Shown here: piece after piece, positions 17,808 to 26,203 of the stretch
Layout: each line of letters begins with the position of its first letter
Numbering within the stretch: position 1 is the first letter of the stretch
Program-made: the position numbers and the translations under genes
The notes under the pieces: model-generated
What the model saw: only the letters and a program-made list of their open reading frames with translations
The model's database searches: none
Told to the model about the DNA's origin: nothing
Assembly (NCBI RefSeq): GCF_002115805.1
Contig: NZ_JFKC01000006.1
Span: 119,518-183,517, forward strand
Origin: Marivita geojedonensis
GTDB taxonomy: Bacteria > Pseudomonadota > Alphaproteobacteria > Rhodobacterales > Rhodobacteraceae
Reading direction: 5' to 3'
Length of the DNA stretch: 64,000 bases

Positions 17808-18158
17808 ATGATCGACATTCTGAACATCCTCGCCGCTCTGCTGACCATCGCGTTCGGAGCTTTTGGGTTTCTGGCGCCCCGTTTCACGGCAGATGCGCTG
17901 GACCTTGAGCCCAGGGGATCGACGATGGGTCTGTCGGAAATGCGCGCTTCGGTGGGCGGGCTGTTCGTGATGCTGGGGCTTACGTGCCTCTGGATCGGTG
18001 CGCCGATGGCCTATGCCATGATGGGGATCGCCTATGCAGGCGCTGCTGCGGGTCGGGGGCTGTCGCTTGTCCTTGATGGGCCGCCCATGCCCAAGGCATT
18101 GATTTATTTCGGAATCGAGGCGGCTCTGGCGGCGTGGCTGATCCTCGCCAATCTTTAG
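17808..18158 (+). CDS. Small four-helix membrane protein, DUF4345-like
   Basis: A 116-residue protein with four hydrophobic helices. The pattern SEMRASVGGLFVMLG after the first loop is typical of DUF4345 proteins. The ATG at 17808 follows GGAGA at good spacing; longer starts upstream would run antisense into the hydrolase gene. The function is unknown. It converges on the DUF1194 gene with 10 bp between stops. A distant look-alike is encoded at 53744-54118. Confidence 0.7.
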   Translation: MIDILNILAALLTIAFGAFGFLAPRFTADALDLEPRGSTMGLSEMRASVGGLFVMLGLTCLWIGAPMAYAMMGIAYAGAAAGRGLSLVLDGPPMPKALIYFGIEAALAAWLILANL

Positions 18159-18168
18159 AGGCCGGCCT

Positions 18169-18975
18169 TCAGGGCATGTCCCAGTAACGGCGCCGCTCCT
18201 GCCAGATTTTCTCACCAATCAGGCAATCGGTCGGGTCGCGCGGTGTCGCCTGTGCGGGGATGATCCTGGGCGGCACGGGGCGCGACACCATCTCGAGCAC
18301 CAGTTTGCGCTGGACGGCTTCGGCGAAATCATCCCAGTCGAAAACCGGAATGACAAAGGCACCGGGGCCGCCGATCACGCAGGTCTCGTAGTAGATGTCG
18401 AGCCCGTCCAGATGCCACGCGCTGCCCATGCCCTCCTGCGTCAGCAGCGGCAGGCCGTTGATCGTGATGCCTTTGGCCAACACGGCATCGCGGGCCACGG
18501 TGACGGCGCGGCCCTGATTGTTGGGACCGTCGCCCGAGATGTCGATCACGCGGCGCAGCCCGCGGAATGCGTTGGTTTCGATCATCCGCGCGCCAAAGAT
18601 CAGGGCTTCGGAAATCGAGGTGCGCCGAAGGGCCGGATCGAAGCGCGAGGTCAGGATTTCGGCGAACGCATCGAGGTCGGCGCGAGAGTGAAGCACGCGC
18701 CAGTCGATCACCACCTCCTGCGTGCCGGCCCATTCGACATAGCTCATCGCCACGGTTTGCAGCAGGCCCGATTGCAGCGCGGCGAACACCGCGTCCGAGC
18801 GCAGCGCTTCGGCGTAGCCGCGTCTCTGGATTTCCAGTTCGCGCTCGGTCATGGAGCGGGACACGTCCACCATCAGTACCAGTTCGAGATCGACTTCCAC
18901 CTCGACCGCCTGCGTCTGGGCAGGGCGGGGCAAGAGGAGACACAGCAGGGCCAGAAGGGCAAAGAGCGGTTTCAT
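18169..18975 (-). CDS. DUF1194 family vWA-like secreted protein (copy 1)
   Basis: A 268-residue exported protein with signal peptide MKPLFALLALLCLLLPRPAQTQA. The von Willebrand factor A-like core is obvious: VDLELVLMVDVSRSMTERE carries the DxSxS-type metal site, followed by RRVIDISGDGPNNQG with the second acidic loop. Such domains bind partners through a metal-dependent site. The start at Met of MKPLF is chosen for the signal peptide. A second, shorter paralogue lies at 25461-26108. No partner gene is adjacent. Confidence 0.82.
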   Translation of the reverse strand: MKPLFALLALLCLLLPRPAQTQAVEVEVDLELVLMVDVSRSMTERELEIQRRGYAEALRSDAVFAALQSGLLQTVAMSYVEWAGTQEVVIDWRVLHSRADLDAFAEILTSRFDPALRRTSISEALIFGARMIETNAFRGLRRVIDISGDGPNNQGRAVTVARDAVLAKGITINGLPLLTQEGMGSAWHLDGLDIYYETCVIGGPGAFVIPVFDWDDFAEAVQRKLVLEMVSRPVPPRIIPAQATPRDPTDCLIGEKIWQERRRYWDMP

Positions 18976-19091
18976 GAAGCGAGGATGCCCAAGCCTTGCC
19001 GCTGCGTCCAATCACAAGTTTTGAGGCCATGCAGGTGACAGGATTCGCGGCAGGCCAGCCGCGAGGTGCGGTTTTTGACCGACGGTTGGGC

Positions 19092-19124
19092 TGTTGTCAC
19101 AAAAGTTCAGAAAATCCTTCACAC
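19092..19124 (+). promoter_or_regulatory. Possible Pho box upstream of phoX
   Basis: TTGTCAC (19094-19100), TTCAGA (19106-19111) and TTCACAC (19118-19124) recur with a phase near 11 bp, as in PhoB boxes built of 7-bp half-repeats separated by 4 AT-rich bases. It lies about 115 bp before the phoX start. Phosphate control of PhoX is well known; the site itself is an inference from spacing. Confidence 0.45.
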
Positions 19125-19236
19125 TTCGGTAATGCGCGCCGCCTAACCCCCGGGCTGTGATCCGGTGCCCAAGCCGTATCCGGACACGCTGCTGCTCTGA
19201 GTTCAGCCGCTCGTCTATGCCACAAGGAGAATACGC

Positions 19237-21260
19237 ATGTCGCGTAAAGACATCATCACCAGCCCCGACTACGGCAACCGCGCCGAGGCGTTCGAGGCTT
19301 TTGACGACATTCCGACCAACCCCAATCTGGGCAACACCATCGGTGACGTGATCAACCGCCGCTATGGCCGTCGCGATTTCCTGCGCGGTTCGCTTGCGGT
19401 GACCGCCACCACCGCGCTGTTCGGCTCCAGCGCGCTGACCGCGCCGAAATCCGCGATGGCTGCGACCGCTGCCGACAGCCGTTACAGGTTCGATGAACTG
19501 CAATGGGGCAACGACGAACGCCACCACATCGCAGAGGGATACGACGCCGACATTCTGGTGCGCTGGGGGATCCGATCACTGCCGACGCACCCGAATTCGA
19601 CGTGATGAACCAGACCGCCGCCGCGCAGGCCAAGCAGTTCGGCTACAACAACGACTATGTCGGCTTTGCCGAGATCGAACCGGGGCGGGGCATGCTCTGC
19701 GTGAACCACGAATACACCAACGAAGAGGTGATGTTCCCCGGCCTGGGCCGTCAGGACAATCAGGACTTCGCGGGCATGACGAAAGATCTGGTCGATATCG
19801 AGATGGCCGCGCATGGCGGGTCCGTTTTCGAGATCGTGAAGGGCGACAACGGCAAATGGTCGGTGAACCGCAACAACCCGGCCAACCGCCGTATCACGGC
19901 AGACACCCCGATGACCTTTGATGGCCCCGCCGCCGGTCATCCGCGCCTGCGCACCAATGCGGACCCGAACGGCATGACCATTCTGGGGACCATCAACAAC
20001 TGTGCCGGGGGCATGACGCCCTGGGGCACCTACCTGATGGCCGAGGAAAACTTCCACGGTTATTTCTGGACCGATGCGCTGGACGGCGACGGCAATCCGG
20101 ACCTGTCCGCGCAGGCCGAGGCTGCGCAGATGAAGCGCTACGGTGTGCCGGGGCGCTGGTACGCGTGGGGCAAATATTACGACCGCTTCAACATCGACAA
20201 AGAGCCGAATGAGCCGAACCGCTTCGGCTATATCGTCGAAGTCGATCCGATGAACCCGAACGCGACACCGATCAAGCATACCGCGCTGGGCCGGTTCCGC
20301 CACGAAGGGGTCGAGACAACCATCGCGTCCGATGGTCGTTTAGTCATCTATTCCGGCGACGACAACCGCTTCGACTATCAATACAAATGGGTGTCCGCAG
20401 ACCCCGTCACCGAAGAGAACAGCTATTTCGGATCGCCTCTGCTGTCCGAAGGCACGCTCTACGTGGCGCGGTTCAACGAGGACGGCACCGTTGACTGGCT
20501 GCCGCTGGTGCATGGTGAAGGCCCGCTGACGGCGGAAAACGGATTTGAAAGCCAGGCAGATATCGCCATCGACACCCGTCTGGCCGCCGACGCGCTGGGC
20601 GCCACGCCGATGGACCGCCCGGAAGATGCGCAGCCCGGTCCGAATGGCACCGCGTATATGATGCTCACCAACAATTCGCGCAGAAAGGCGGATCAGGTGG
20701 ACGCCGCCAATCCGCGCCCCGAATCGAATTTCGGCCACATCATCGAGATCCGGGAGGACGGTGAGAACCACTCGGCCACCAAGGGAACGTGGTCGATTGT
20801 GGTGCTCTGCGGCGATCCGGCGATCGAAGAGGTCGGCGCGATGTGGAACCCGAAAACCAGTGAAAACGGCTGGTTCGGCAGCCCTGACAATTGTGCTTTC
20901 GACAATGAGGGGCGTCTGTGGATCTCAACCGATCAGGGTGGCGGCTGGGGCCGGACGGGCAAGTCCGACGGCCTGTATGCGCTTGAGACCGAGGGCGATC
21001 TGCGTGGTCATTCCAAGCTGTTCTTCCGCTGCCCTGTCGGTGGTGAACTCTGTGGACCGTATTTCGCCGATGACAGCCGCACGCTGTTTCTGGCGGTTCA
21101 GCATCCGGGTACGGATGGAACCAAGGATTTCAAAGGCTTCGAACGCAATTCGACCTTTGAAGACCCGGCGACCCGCTGGCCTGATTTCGATCCCGCGATG
21201 CCGCCACGCCCGTCCGTTGTGGTGGTCACGAAGGCAGACGGCGGCGTGATTGCCGTTTGA
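19237..21260 (+). pseudogene. phoX: PhoX-family (DUF839) Tat-exported phosphatase, frameshifted
   Basis: The N-terminal frame (19237-19605) encodes a Tat signal (NRRYGRRDFLRGSLAV) and the start of the enzyme through YDADILVRWG. The homologous sequence continues in the +2 frame from DPITADAPEFDVMNQTA to the stop at 21260. The join needs one extra G in the run 19565-19569 (five present, six needed). With it the protein would be about 674 residues with intact PhoX segments such as CAGGMTPWGTYLMAEENFHGY, a calcium/iron phosphatase of the periplasm. The lesion could be a true mutation, phase variation or a sequencing slip; the rest of the gene shows no decay. Confidence 0.85.
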
Positions 21261-21280
21261 TCTTCGACAGCACAAGAAAC

Positions 21281-21308
21281 GGCCCCGGAGCACGCTTCGG
21301 GGCCTTTT
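21281..21308 (+). terminator. Rho-independent terminator of phoX
   Basis: A GGCCCCG / CGGGGCC stem (21281-21287 and 21298-21304) with a 10-base loop is followed by TTTTCT. It lies 20 bp past the phoX stop and is properly oriented for it. Confidence 0.85.
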
Positions 21309-21364
21309 CTGTGTTCTGATTTCAGTGAGGGTCAGAGCCGTTCAGACCGGCTCTGAGAAAACTG

Positions 21365-21556
21365 TCAGCTCTTCATCGGGCAGGTGCTGATCCCGAGGAT
21401 TGAATACAGCGGGCAGATGCCGATCACGCCGGTGGCCAGCGGAACGATGCCGATCAGGCCCCACATGGTCTGCGGTCCGATGAAGACGAGTGAGAGCAGG
21501 ACAAGACCGACAATCACACGCAGCACTCGGTCGATGGTTCCTTCGTTCTTGGTCAT
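21365..21556 (-). CDS. DUF2892 (YgaP-like) small membrane protein
   Basis: A 63-residue protein starting MTKNEGTIDRVLRVIVG with two hydrophobic helices and ending in GICPLYSILGISTCP, the typical end of DUF2892 proteins. These occur alone or fused to rhodanese domains in YgaP-like proteins. The ATG at 21556 has AAAAGGAG upstream and is preferred to 21580. Two cysteines (GICP, STCP) face the end of helix two. It lies directly downstream of the Crp/Fnr regulator gene, 69 bp away, and may be its target. Confidence 0.82.
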   Translation of the reverse strand: MTKNEGTIDRVLRVIVGLVLLSLVFIGPQTMWGLIGIVPLATGVIGICPLYSILGISTCPMKS

Positions 21557-21625
21557 GGTGGGTCTCCTTTTCATGTCCATTGAGAGGAGATTACCAAAGA
21601 GTCGTGCCCGGACGCGGTGACAGAG

Positions 21626-22255
21626 TCACCGGGTATCTGCGGCAATCTGTTCCAAGGCGCGTTTGTCCTTGATTGCAATGCCGTCGGGCAGTTGTTCGAC
21701 CACGCCGTTCTGCGCAAACACCGCCAGACGCCGGGTGACATAGGCGCGGCCCGAGGCTGTTTCGGCCGCCAGCGCAGAGTGGGTGGCATGGACGGTGCCA
21801 TCCGGATCGGCGAGCCGCAGAAGAGCTTTGGCCAGCCGGGCATCAAATGCCGTGAGAGCGACGTCTTCGACCAGTTGCTGGTATTCGGAAAAGCGCAGGG
21901 CGACCGAACTCAGCACTTTCTGCCGGAAATCCGGATCCACCTCGAGCTGGTGTCGGAACTGCGAGGCCGGGATCAGCGTGCCTTCGATATCCGCCTCGAC
22001 CGTGCCCTCGGCCCCATAGGTGTGCCCGTCCACAAGGCAGGAGAACGTCTGCAGGCAAACCTCTCCGGGCCGCACCCGGTAGAGAACCACTTCGCGACCC
22101 GACGCGCCGGTGAGCGTGACGCGGATCGAACCTTTGGTCAGGTCAAGAAAGCCGGGGCAGTCCTGCCCGGGTTGGAAAAGGGTCTGGCCCTGTTTGGCCG
22201 AGAAGGGACGGGTCTGAGGCACGGGAATCCTCTTTTTGCGACCGGCAAAGCTCAC
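21626..22255 (-). CDS. Crp/Fnr-family transcriptional regulator
   Basis: A 209-residue regulator with an N-terminal cyclic-nucleotide-binding-like beta barrel (about residues 15-115; GSIRVTLTGASGREVVLYRVRPGEVC), a dimer helix, and a C-terminal winged helix (about 140-205; THSALAAETASGRAYVTRRLAVFAQNGVVE). Cysteines at about positions 33, 67 and 72 are present, but the N-terminal cluster of true Fnr is not, so an Fe-S cofactor is not evident. The start region carries an 8+8 bp palindrome (22295-22312), a likely operator for autoregulation or for the divergent methyltransferase. Confidence 0.85.
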   Translation of the reverse strand: MSFAGRKKRIPVPQTRPFSAKQGQTLFQPGQDCPGFLDLTKGSIRVTLTGASGREVVLYRVRPGEVCLQTFSCLVDGHTYGAEGTVEADIEGTLIPASQFRHQLEVDPDFRQKVLSSVALRFSEYQQLVEDVALTAFDARLAKALLRLADPDGTVHATHSALAAETASGRAYVTRRLAVFAQNGVVEQLPDGIAIKDKRALEQIAADTR

Positions 22256-22294
22256 ACCAGCCGCGCCCCGGATGCAAGAGGCGGTGCGGCTTTA

Positions 22295-22312
22295 AGCATG
22301 TGTTCACATGCT
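22295..22312. promoter_or_regulatory. Palindromic operator candidate in the crp/fnr-methyltransferase divergent region
   Basis: AGCATGTG and CACATGCT are perfect inverted arms around a TT centre. The site is 40 bp upstream of the Crp/Fnr-type gene and 124 bp upstream of the divergent methyltransferase gene. Its size suits a dimeric winged-helix regulator, but the sequence differs from the TTGAT-N4-ATCAA Fnr box. Confidence 0.5.
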
Positions 22313-22435
22313 GTTTTGCGACGGCCCGTGTCATCTGCTCTGTGCTAGGGTGCAGTTGCCGCGAACCGAATCTGCGGCCTGTCGCAGCGCAGGCTGGACA
22401 TGGCGACAGGAATTCTGGCTGCGAAGGAGAGCACC

Positions 22436-23242
22436 ATGGATCACGAGGAAATCGAGAGCAAGGTTGCGGCGCATTATGGCCCCTCGGACCTGACGAACCG
22501 TCTTCTTGATAAGCTCGGGCTTTCGGATGCCGCGCCGGGCACGGTTCCGGTCGAGGCGCTTTTCCCGGTAGACCAGCTGCATCACGGGGGTGTGCGGCTG
22601 ACCGAGAACATGGCAGCGGTTGCCAGGGTGCAGCCGGGGGCTTCGGTTCTGGACGCAGGCAGCGGCATCGGCGGGTCGTCCCGCTGGCTCGCGCATCACT
22701 TCAGGTGTGGTGTGGAAGCCATTGATTTAAGTGAGGAGTTCGTAAAATCCGCCTCCGATCTCGATGTTCTCGTCGGGTTGGCTGACCGGATTTCACATCG
22801 CGTCGGATCAGTCACGAGCCTGCCTTATGACGACGGGGTTTTCGATCTGGTCTGGAGCCAGAACGTCACGATGAATGTGCCGGATAAAGCCGCCATGTTC
22901 GCCGAGGCGTTCCGTGTGCTGCGCCCGGGCGGTGTTATTGTCGTGACCCATCTTGGCGAAAGCGGAACCGCGCCGATCGACTATCCGTTGCCCTGGGCGA
23001 TGACGGCCGAGACCAGCTTTGCCCTGTCGCCCGATGCATTCCTGCGTGCGCTGGTCGAGGCCGGGTTTTCGGATGTCGCCGACCACAGCAAAAGTGTGCC
23101 GCCTCTGCCGCCGCCAAGTGGTCCACCGCCAAAGGATACTCCGGCCATGGGCAGCCGGATGGATGAGAGGCAGAGGAACACGACTTCAGCCGTCGCAGAT
23201 GGTCGGCTGGTGTCCATGTTGGTGACGGCGGTCCGGAGCTAA
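22436..23242 (+). CDS. Class I SAM-dependent methyltransferase
   Basis: A 268-residue cytosolic protein with a Rossmann methyltransferase core: motif I VLDAGSGIGGSSRWLA, then AIDLSEEFVK, SLPYDDGVFDLVWSQNVTMNV and FRVLRPGGVIVVT. The N-terminal helical lid (VAAHYGPSDLTNRLLDKL) resembles small-molecule N-methyltransferases such as the sarcosine/dimethylglycine group, but the substrate is not proven. The start at MDHEEIES follows GAAGGAGA. The C-terminal third has a proline-rich linker. It converges on the HD-domain gene (6 bp). Confidence 0.8.
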   Translation: MDHEEIESKVAAHYGPSDLTNRLLDKLGLSDAAPGTVPVEALFPVDQLHHGGVRLTENMAAVARVQPGASVLDAGSGIGGSSRWLAHHFRCGVEAIDLSEEFVKSASDLDVLVGLADRISHRVGSVTSLPYDDGVFDLVWSQNVTMNVPDKAAMFAEAFRVLRPGGVIVVTHLGESGTAPIDYPLPWAMTAETSFALSPDAFLRALVEAGFSDVADHSKSVPPLPPPSGPPPKDTPAMGSRMDERQRNTTSAVADGRLVSMLVTAVRS

Positions 23243-23248
23243 GCCGGG

Positions 23249-23851
23249 TCAGGGCAGGCCGACAACCTCGCCTTCGCGGATCACGGCGGGGTCGTAGGCC
23301 TTGCGGGCAAAGACCTCGCGCACCATCGGTTCAAAGTGTTCGAGCGGTTTCATCGGGTAGTCGGGGTCAAACGACGACTGGTCCCAGCGTTCGCAGAAAT
23401 CGGCGCAGGACTGGAAGCAGGGGTGATCCTTGAACCGGTCCCGCGCGTTGCGATCCCAGCCATAGTGGTGGCCATAATACAGCATCTGGAAGATGCCGTG
23501 ATGTTCGACGACCCACGCGACCTCCCAGCGGACGAAGGGGCGGATGACTTCGGCAGAGAACCGGTCGTGGTTCTGCGGGGCCAGCCCGTCGCCCACATCG
23601 TGCAGCAGGGCACCCACGATCCAGTCGAGATCCGCGCCGTCGTTTTCCGCGCGGGTGGCGGATTGCAGGCCGTGTTGCAGACGGGTGATGCGGTAGCCTT
23701 CGAGGGTGGTTTCGCCCTGCCGACGAAGTTCGTCAAGGACGCGATCGGGGGTCAGGGCCAGATAGGGTTTTTCCAGCTTTTCCAGAAGCTCGTAGTCTTC
23801 CTTGGTGCCGTCCTTCATCTGGGTGAAGGACACGGTCTGTGTGTCGGTCAT
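23249..23851 (-). CDS. HD-domain protein resembling PhnZ/TmpB-type mixed-valence diiron oxygenases
   Basis: A 200-residue soluble HD-superfamily protein. His60 (TRLQHGLQSATRAENDGA), His84-Asp85 (GALLHDVGDGL) and His117/His118 (VVEHHGIF) offer a diiron site, and the 24-residue spacing from His60 to the HD pair matches PhnZ as I recall it. PhnZ and TmpB oxidatively cleave the C-P bond of hydroxy-phosphonates; classical HD phosphohydrolases share the fold but not the LQHGLQ-type lead-in. No phosphonate transporter or TmpA gene is next to it. Assignment to the oxygenase group is an inference. Confidence 0.6.
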   Translation of the reverse strand: MTDTQTVSFTQMKDGTKEDYELLEKLEKPYLALTPDRVLDELRRQGETTLEGYRITRLQHGLQSATRAENDGADLDWIVGALLHDVGDGLAPQNHDRFSAEVIRPFVRWEVAWVVEHHGIFQMLYYGHHYGWDRNARDRFKDHPCFQSCADFCERWDQSSFDPDYPMKPLEHFEPMVREVFARKAYDPAVIREGEVVGLP

Positions 23852-23939
23852 CGGCTTGATCCTTCTGCTGATCGCATCATGCGTCAGCTTGCGCGATTGC
23901 GCCAGATGCCCCTTGAATTCGCGCCGCGAAACCCCGATA

Positions 23940-24275
23940 TTCGGGATGTTCCTTCGGGGACTATGGACATAAACGCGCGTTCAATAAGCGGCTCGGACCC
24001 GGGGGCGGTACCCGGCGGCTCCACCAAAAACCTGTCATTTGCAGGATCATGGGGCCGAAACAGGATCGACGAACGTCTAAACACGTTAGCTTTGTCCCGG
24101 TTAGATACCACCGTTATCGGTTCAAACAGTATAGTTGCAAATGACAACCATGCTCCGGTGGCAATGGCTGCGTAAGCAGTCGGATCTACCGATCTTTAAG
24201 CCCTGACGCCTAGCCGCGTCAGGCGGGGTTCGCAGGCACCTGGCAACAGAAGCCTGCATTTTCAATTCATTATGA
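23940..24275 (+). ncRNA. ssrA: Two-piece (circularly permuted) tmRNA
   Basis: The acceptor piece comes first: T-arm CCGGG-GGCGGTA-CCCGG (23999-24015), then GGCTCC, A and CCA (24017-24026). After a 24-base linker the coding piece begins GGGGCC (24051-24056), which pairs with GGCTCC to make the acceptor stem, and runs through GAAACAGGATCGACG. The tag frame starts at GCA 24137 and ends at TAA 24175, encoding ANDNHAPVAMAA. A CCTGACGC/GCGTCAGG helix (24202-24223) and a terminator-like GCAGGC/GCCTGC hairpin before ATTTTC (24232-24262) follow. Outer ends are approximate. It rescues stalled ribosomes. Confidence 0.95.
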
Positions 24276-24287
24276 TCCGATCTTCAT

Positions 24288-25325
24288 TTAGCGTGTGAAG
24301 TCCGTGATGACGGCGGTTCCCGGTGGAGTCGGTCCGCGCATCGCTGCGAGTTCGGCGCTGGCCCCCGACAGAGTGACTTCGCGTGACACCATCGGGCGGA
24401 TGTCCACCTGTCCGCGTTCGATCATGTCGAACAGCGTCGGGTATTTCCAGGCAGGCATCCCGCGCGTCCCGAAAAAGGACAGCTGTTTGCCGTAGATGCC
24501 GCGCATGTTGACGGTCATCATGCCGGTTTCGCCTGCGGGCATGCCGACCTGAACATGCCGCCCGAGGATGCGCAGGCAATCGATGGAGGCGTTTGTGGTG
24601 ACCTCGATTCCGAGGGCTTCAATCGACACATGGGCACCGCCGCCGGTGATGTCATGGATTGCGCTGGCGACGTCTTCCTTGGTTGCGTTCACCGCCGCAT
24701 CGGCGCCGAGGCTTTTCGCGTGTTCGAGCTTTTCATCCACCACGTCGACCACCACGACCTGCGCGCCCAGCATCTTGGCCAAGAGCATTGCCGAAAGACC
24801 GATGCCGCCGGTGCCATGCACCGCGACCCACTCCCCGGCGCGGACATTGGCGCGGTCGGTCAGGGCGTGCCAGGCGGTTGTGACGCGGCAGCCCAGACCG
24901 GCGGCCAGCGCGGGGGACATGCTTTCGGGCAGGGGGACGAGGTTGTGATCGAACGGCACGGCCACCAGTTCGGCATAGGCGCCCGGTATGCCGAAGCCGG
25001 GCACGATCTGGCTTGCGCAGGTGTTCGACACGCCGGTGTGGCAAGCCGGGCAGGACCCGCAGGACAGGATGAAGGGCGCGATGACGCGCTCGCCCACCTT
25101 GTGTTTCGCCAGAGGTCCGGCCTCGACCACAGTGCCGCAATACTCATGGCCCAGAATGTCGCCCGGTTTCACCTTGGGGTGTTCGCCCGTCCAACCGTGG
25201 AAGTCTGAGCGGCAGACGCCGCAGGCCGCCACTTCCAGAACGACGCCGTTCTCGGGGCAGGCCGGATCGGCCACGGTTTCGATGGACAGATCTTCGTTGA
25301 ACGCCCGGATCACGGCTGCGCGCAT
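24288..25325 (-). CDS. Zinc-dependent alcohol dehydrogenase (MDR superfamily)
   Basis: A 345-residue enzyme with catalytic-zinc residues in CGVCRSDFHGW and GHEYCG, and the structural-zinc lobe CGSCPACHTGVSNTC. The NAD(P) fold follows with VHGTGGIGLSAMLLAKMLGA. The overall pattern fits the bacterial zinc alcohol/threonine dehydrogenase-like group; the exact alcohol is unknown. The start follows GGGAGGAGA. It is monocistronic; its stop lies close to the 3' end of the tmRNA on the opposite strand. Confidence 0.88.
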   Translation of the reverse strand: MRAAVIRAFNEDLSIETVADPACPENGVVLEVAACGVCRSDFHGWTGEHPKVKPGDILGHEYCGTVVEAGPLAKHKVGERVIAPFILSCGSCPACHTGVSNTCASQIVPGFGIPGAYAELVAVPFDHNLVPLPESMSPALAAGLGCRVTTAWHALTDRANVRAGEWVAVHGTGGIGLSAMLLAKMLGAQVVVVDVVDEKLEHAKSLGADAAVNATKEDVASAIHDITGGGAHVSIEALGIEVTTNASIDCLRILGRHVQVGMPAGETGMMTVNMRGIYGKQLSFFGTRGMPAWKYPTLFDMIERGQVDIRPMVSREVTLSGASAELAAMRGPTPPGTAVITDFTR

Positions 25326-25460
25326 GGTGGTCTCCTCCCTCTTTGGGACGCATATGAATTCGGCATCGCGTGAAGATCAAAGAAAAAATCCCGCGGGAAG
25401 ATCCGGCGATCACGCGTCTTTTCCTTGACCTCGCGGGGTTTGGCGGGGTCACTTGAGCCG

Positions 25461-26108
25461 ATGATGTGGCGAAGTCTTCTTGTTTGTCTGTGCCTTGCGC
25501 AGCCTGCCCAAGCCTGCCGGACGGCGCTGATTCTGGCGATGGACGTGTCGCAATCCGTTGATCCGGGCGAGTACCGTTTGCAGATCGACGGGCTGGCTGC
25601 CGCTCTGCGCGATCCCGAGATTGCAGAAATCCTTGTGCGCGATCAGGTGGCGCTGAGTGTGATCCAGTGGTCGGGGGTCGATGCGCAGGAAGTCAGCCTT
25701 GATTGGACCCAGATGCTCAGCCCCAGTCATGTGCAGCTTTTTGCGAATGCCGTTCAGCGCCTGCCGCGCGCGTTCGTCATGTCAAACACCGCCCCGGCCG
25801 AGGCGATGAGCCACGCTCTCAAGCATTTTGAGCGTGGACCGGACTGCGCGCGGCGGGTTATCGATATGTCGGGTGACGGTACTCCGAACGCAGGGGGCGA
25901 GGTGAGTCGCCTGCGCCGGAATGCAGAACGCTCGGGCGTGACGGTGAATGGGCTGGCGATCGAGGGGCTGGGCCGGGCGATCACCAACTTCTATCTGCGC
26001 AATGTCATCACTGCGGATGGATTCGTTGAAACGGCGCGCGGTCACCGCGATTATGCCCGCGCGATCCGCCGCAAAATCCTACGTGAAATCAGTTCGGTCT
26101 TTGGCTGA
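25461..26108 (+). CDS. DUF1194 family vWA-like secreted protein (copy 2)
   Basis: A 215-residue protein starting MMWRSLLVCLCLAQPAQA, a short signal peptide ending in a cysteine-containing region (ACRTAL). The vWA core contains ALILAMDVSQSVDPGEYRLQIDG and RRVIDMSGDGTPNAGGE, matching the paralogue at 18169-18975 but lacking its longer C-terminal extension. The start at 25461 gives the signal peptide; an upstream ATG at 25425 adds 12 unlikely residues. It is alone between the alcohol dehydrogenase and sspB, and no function can be inferred from neighbours. Confidence 0.78.
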   Translation: MMWRSLLVCLCLAQPAQACRTALILAMDVSQSVDPGEYRLQIDGLAAALRDPEIAEILVRDQVALSVIQWSGVDAQEVSLDWTQMLSPSHVQLFANAVQRLPRAFVMSNTAPAEAMSHALKHFERGPDCARRVIDMSGDGTPNAGGEVSRLRRNAERSGVTVNGLAIEGLGRAITNFYLRNVITADGFVETARGHRDYARAIRRKILREISSVFG

Positions 26109-26203
26109 CGGAATTCCGCGCGTTTGATGACTTTACGGCAAGCGCGGCCTTTCGTTTTGGATTTTATGCAATATGATCGAGACAGACTCGGGAGACCTCC
26201 GGC

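Noticed and set aside
19503..21260. A separate phosphatase gene starting at 19503
   Set aside because: Its first 28 residues are not PhoX-like and overlap the true N-terminal frame; the data are better explained by one gene with a frameshift at 19565-19569.
23884..24147. An 87-codon minus-strand gene and the end of a plus-strand frame (23336-24175)
   Set aside because: Both overlap the tmRNA; the plus frame merely reads through the SsrA tag.
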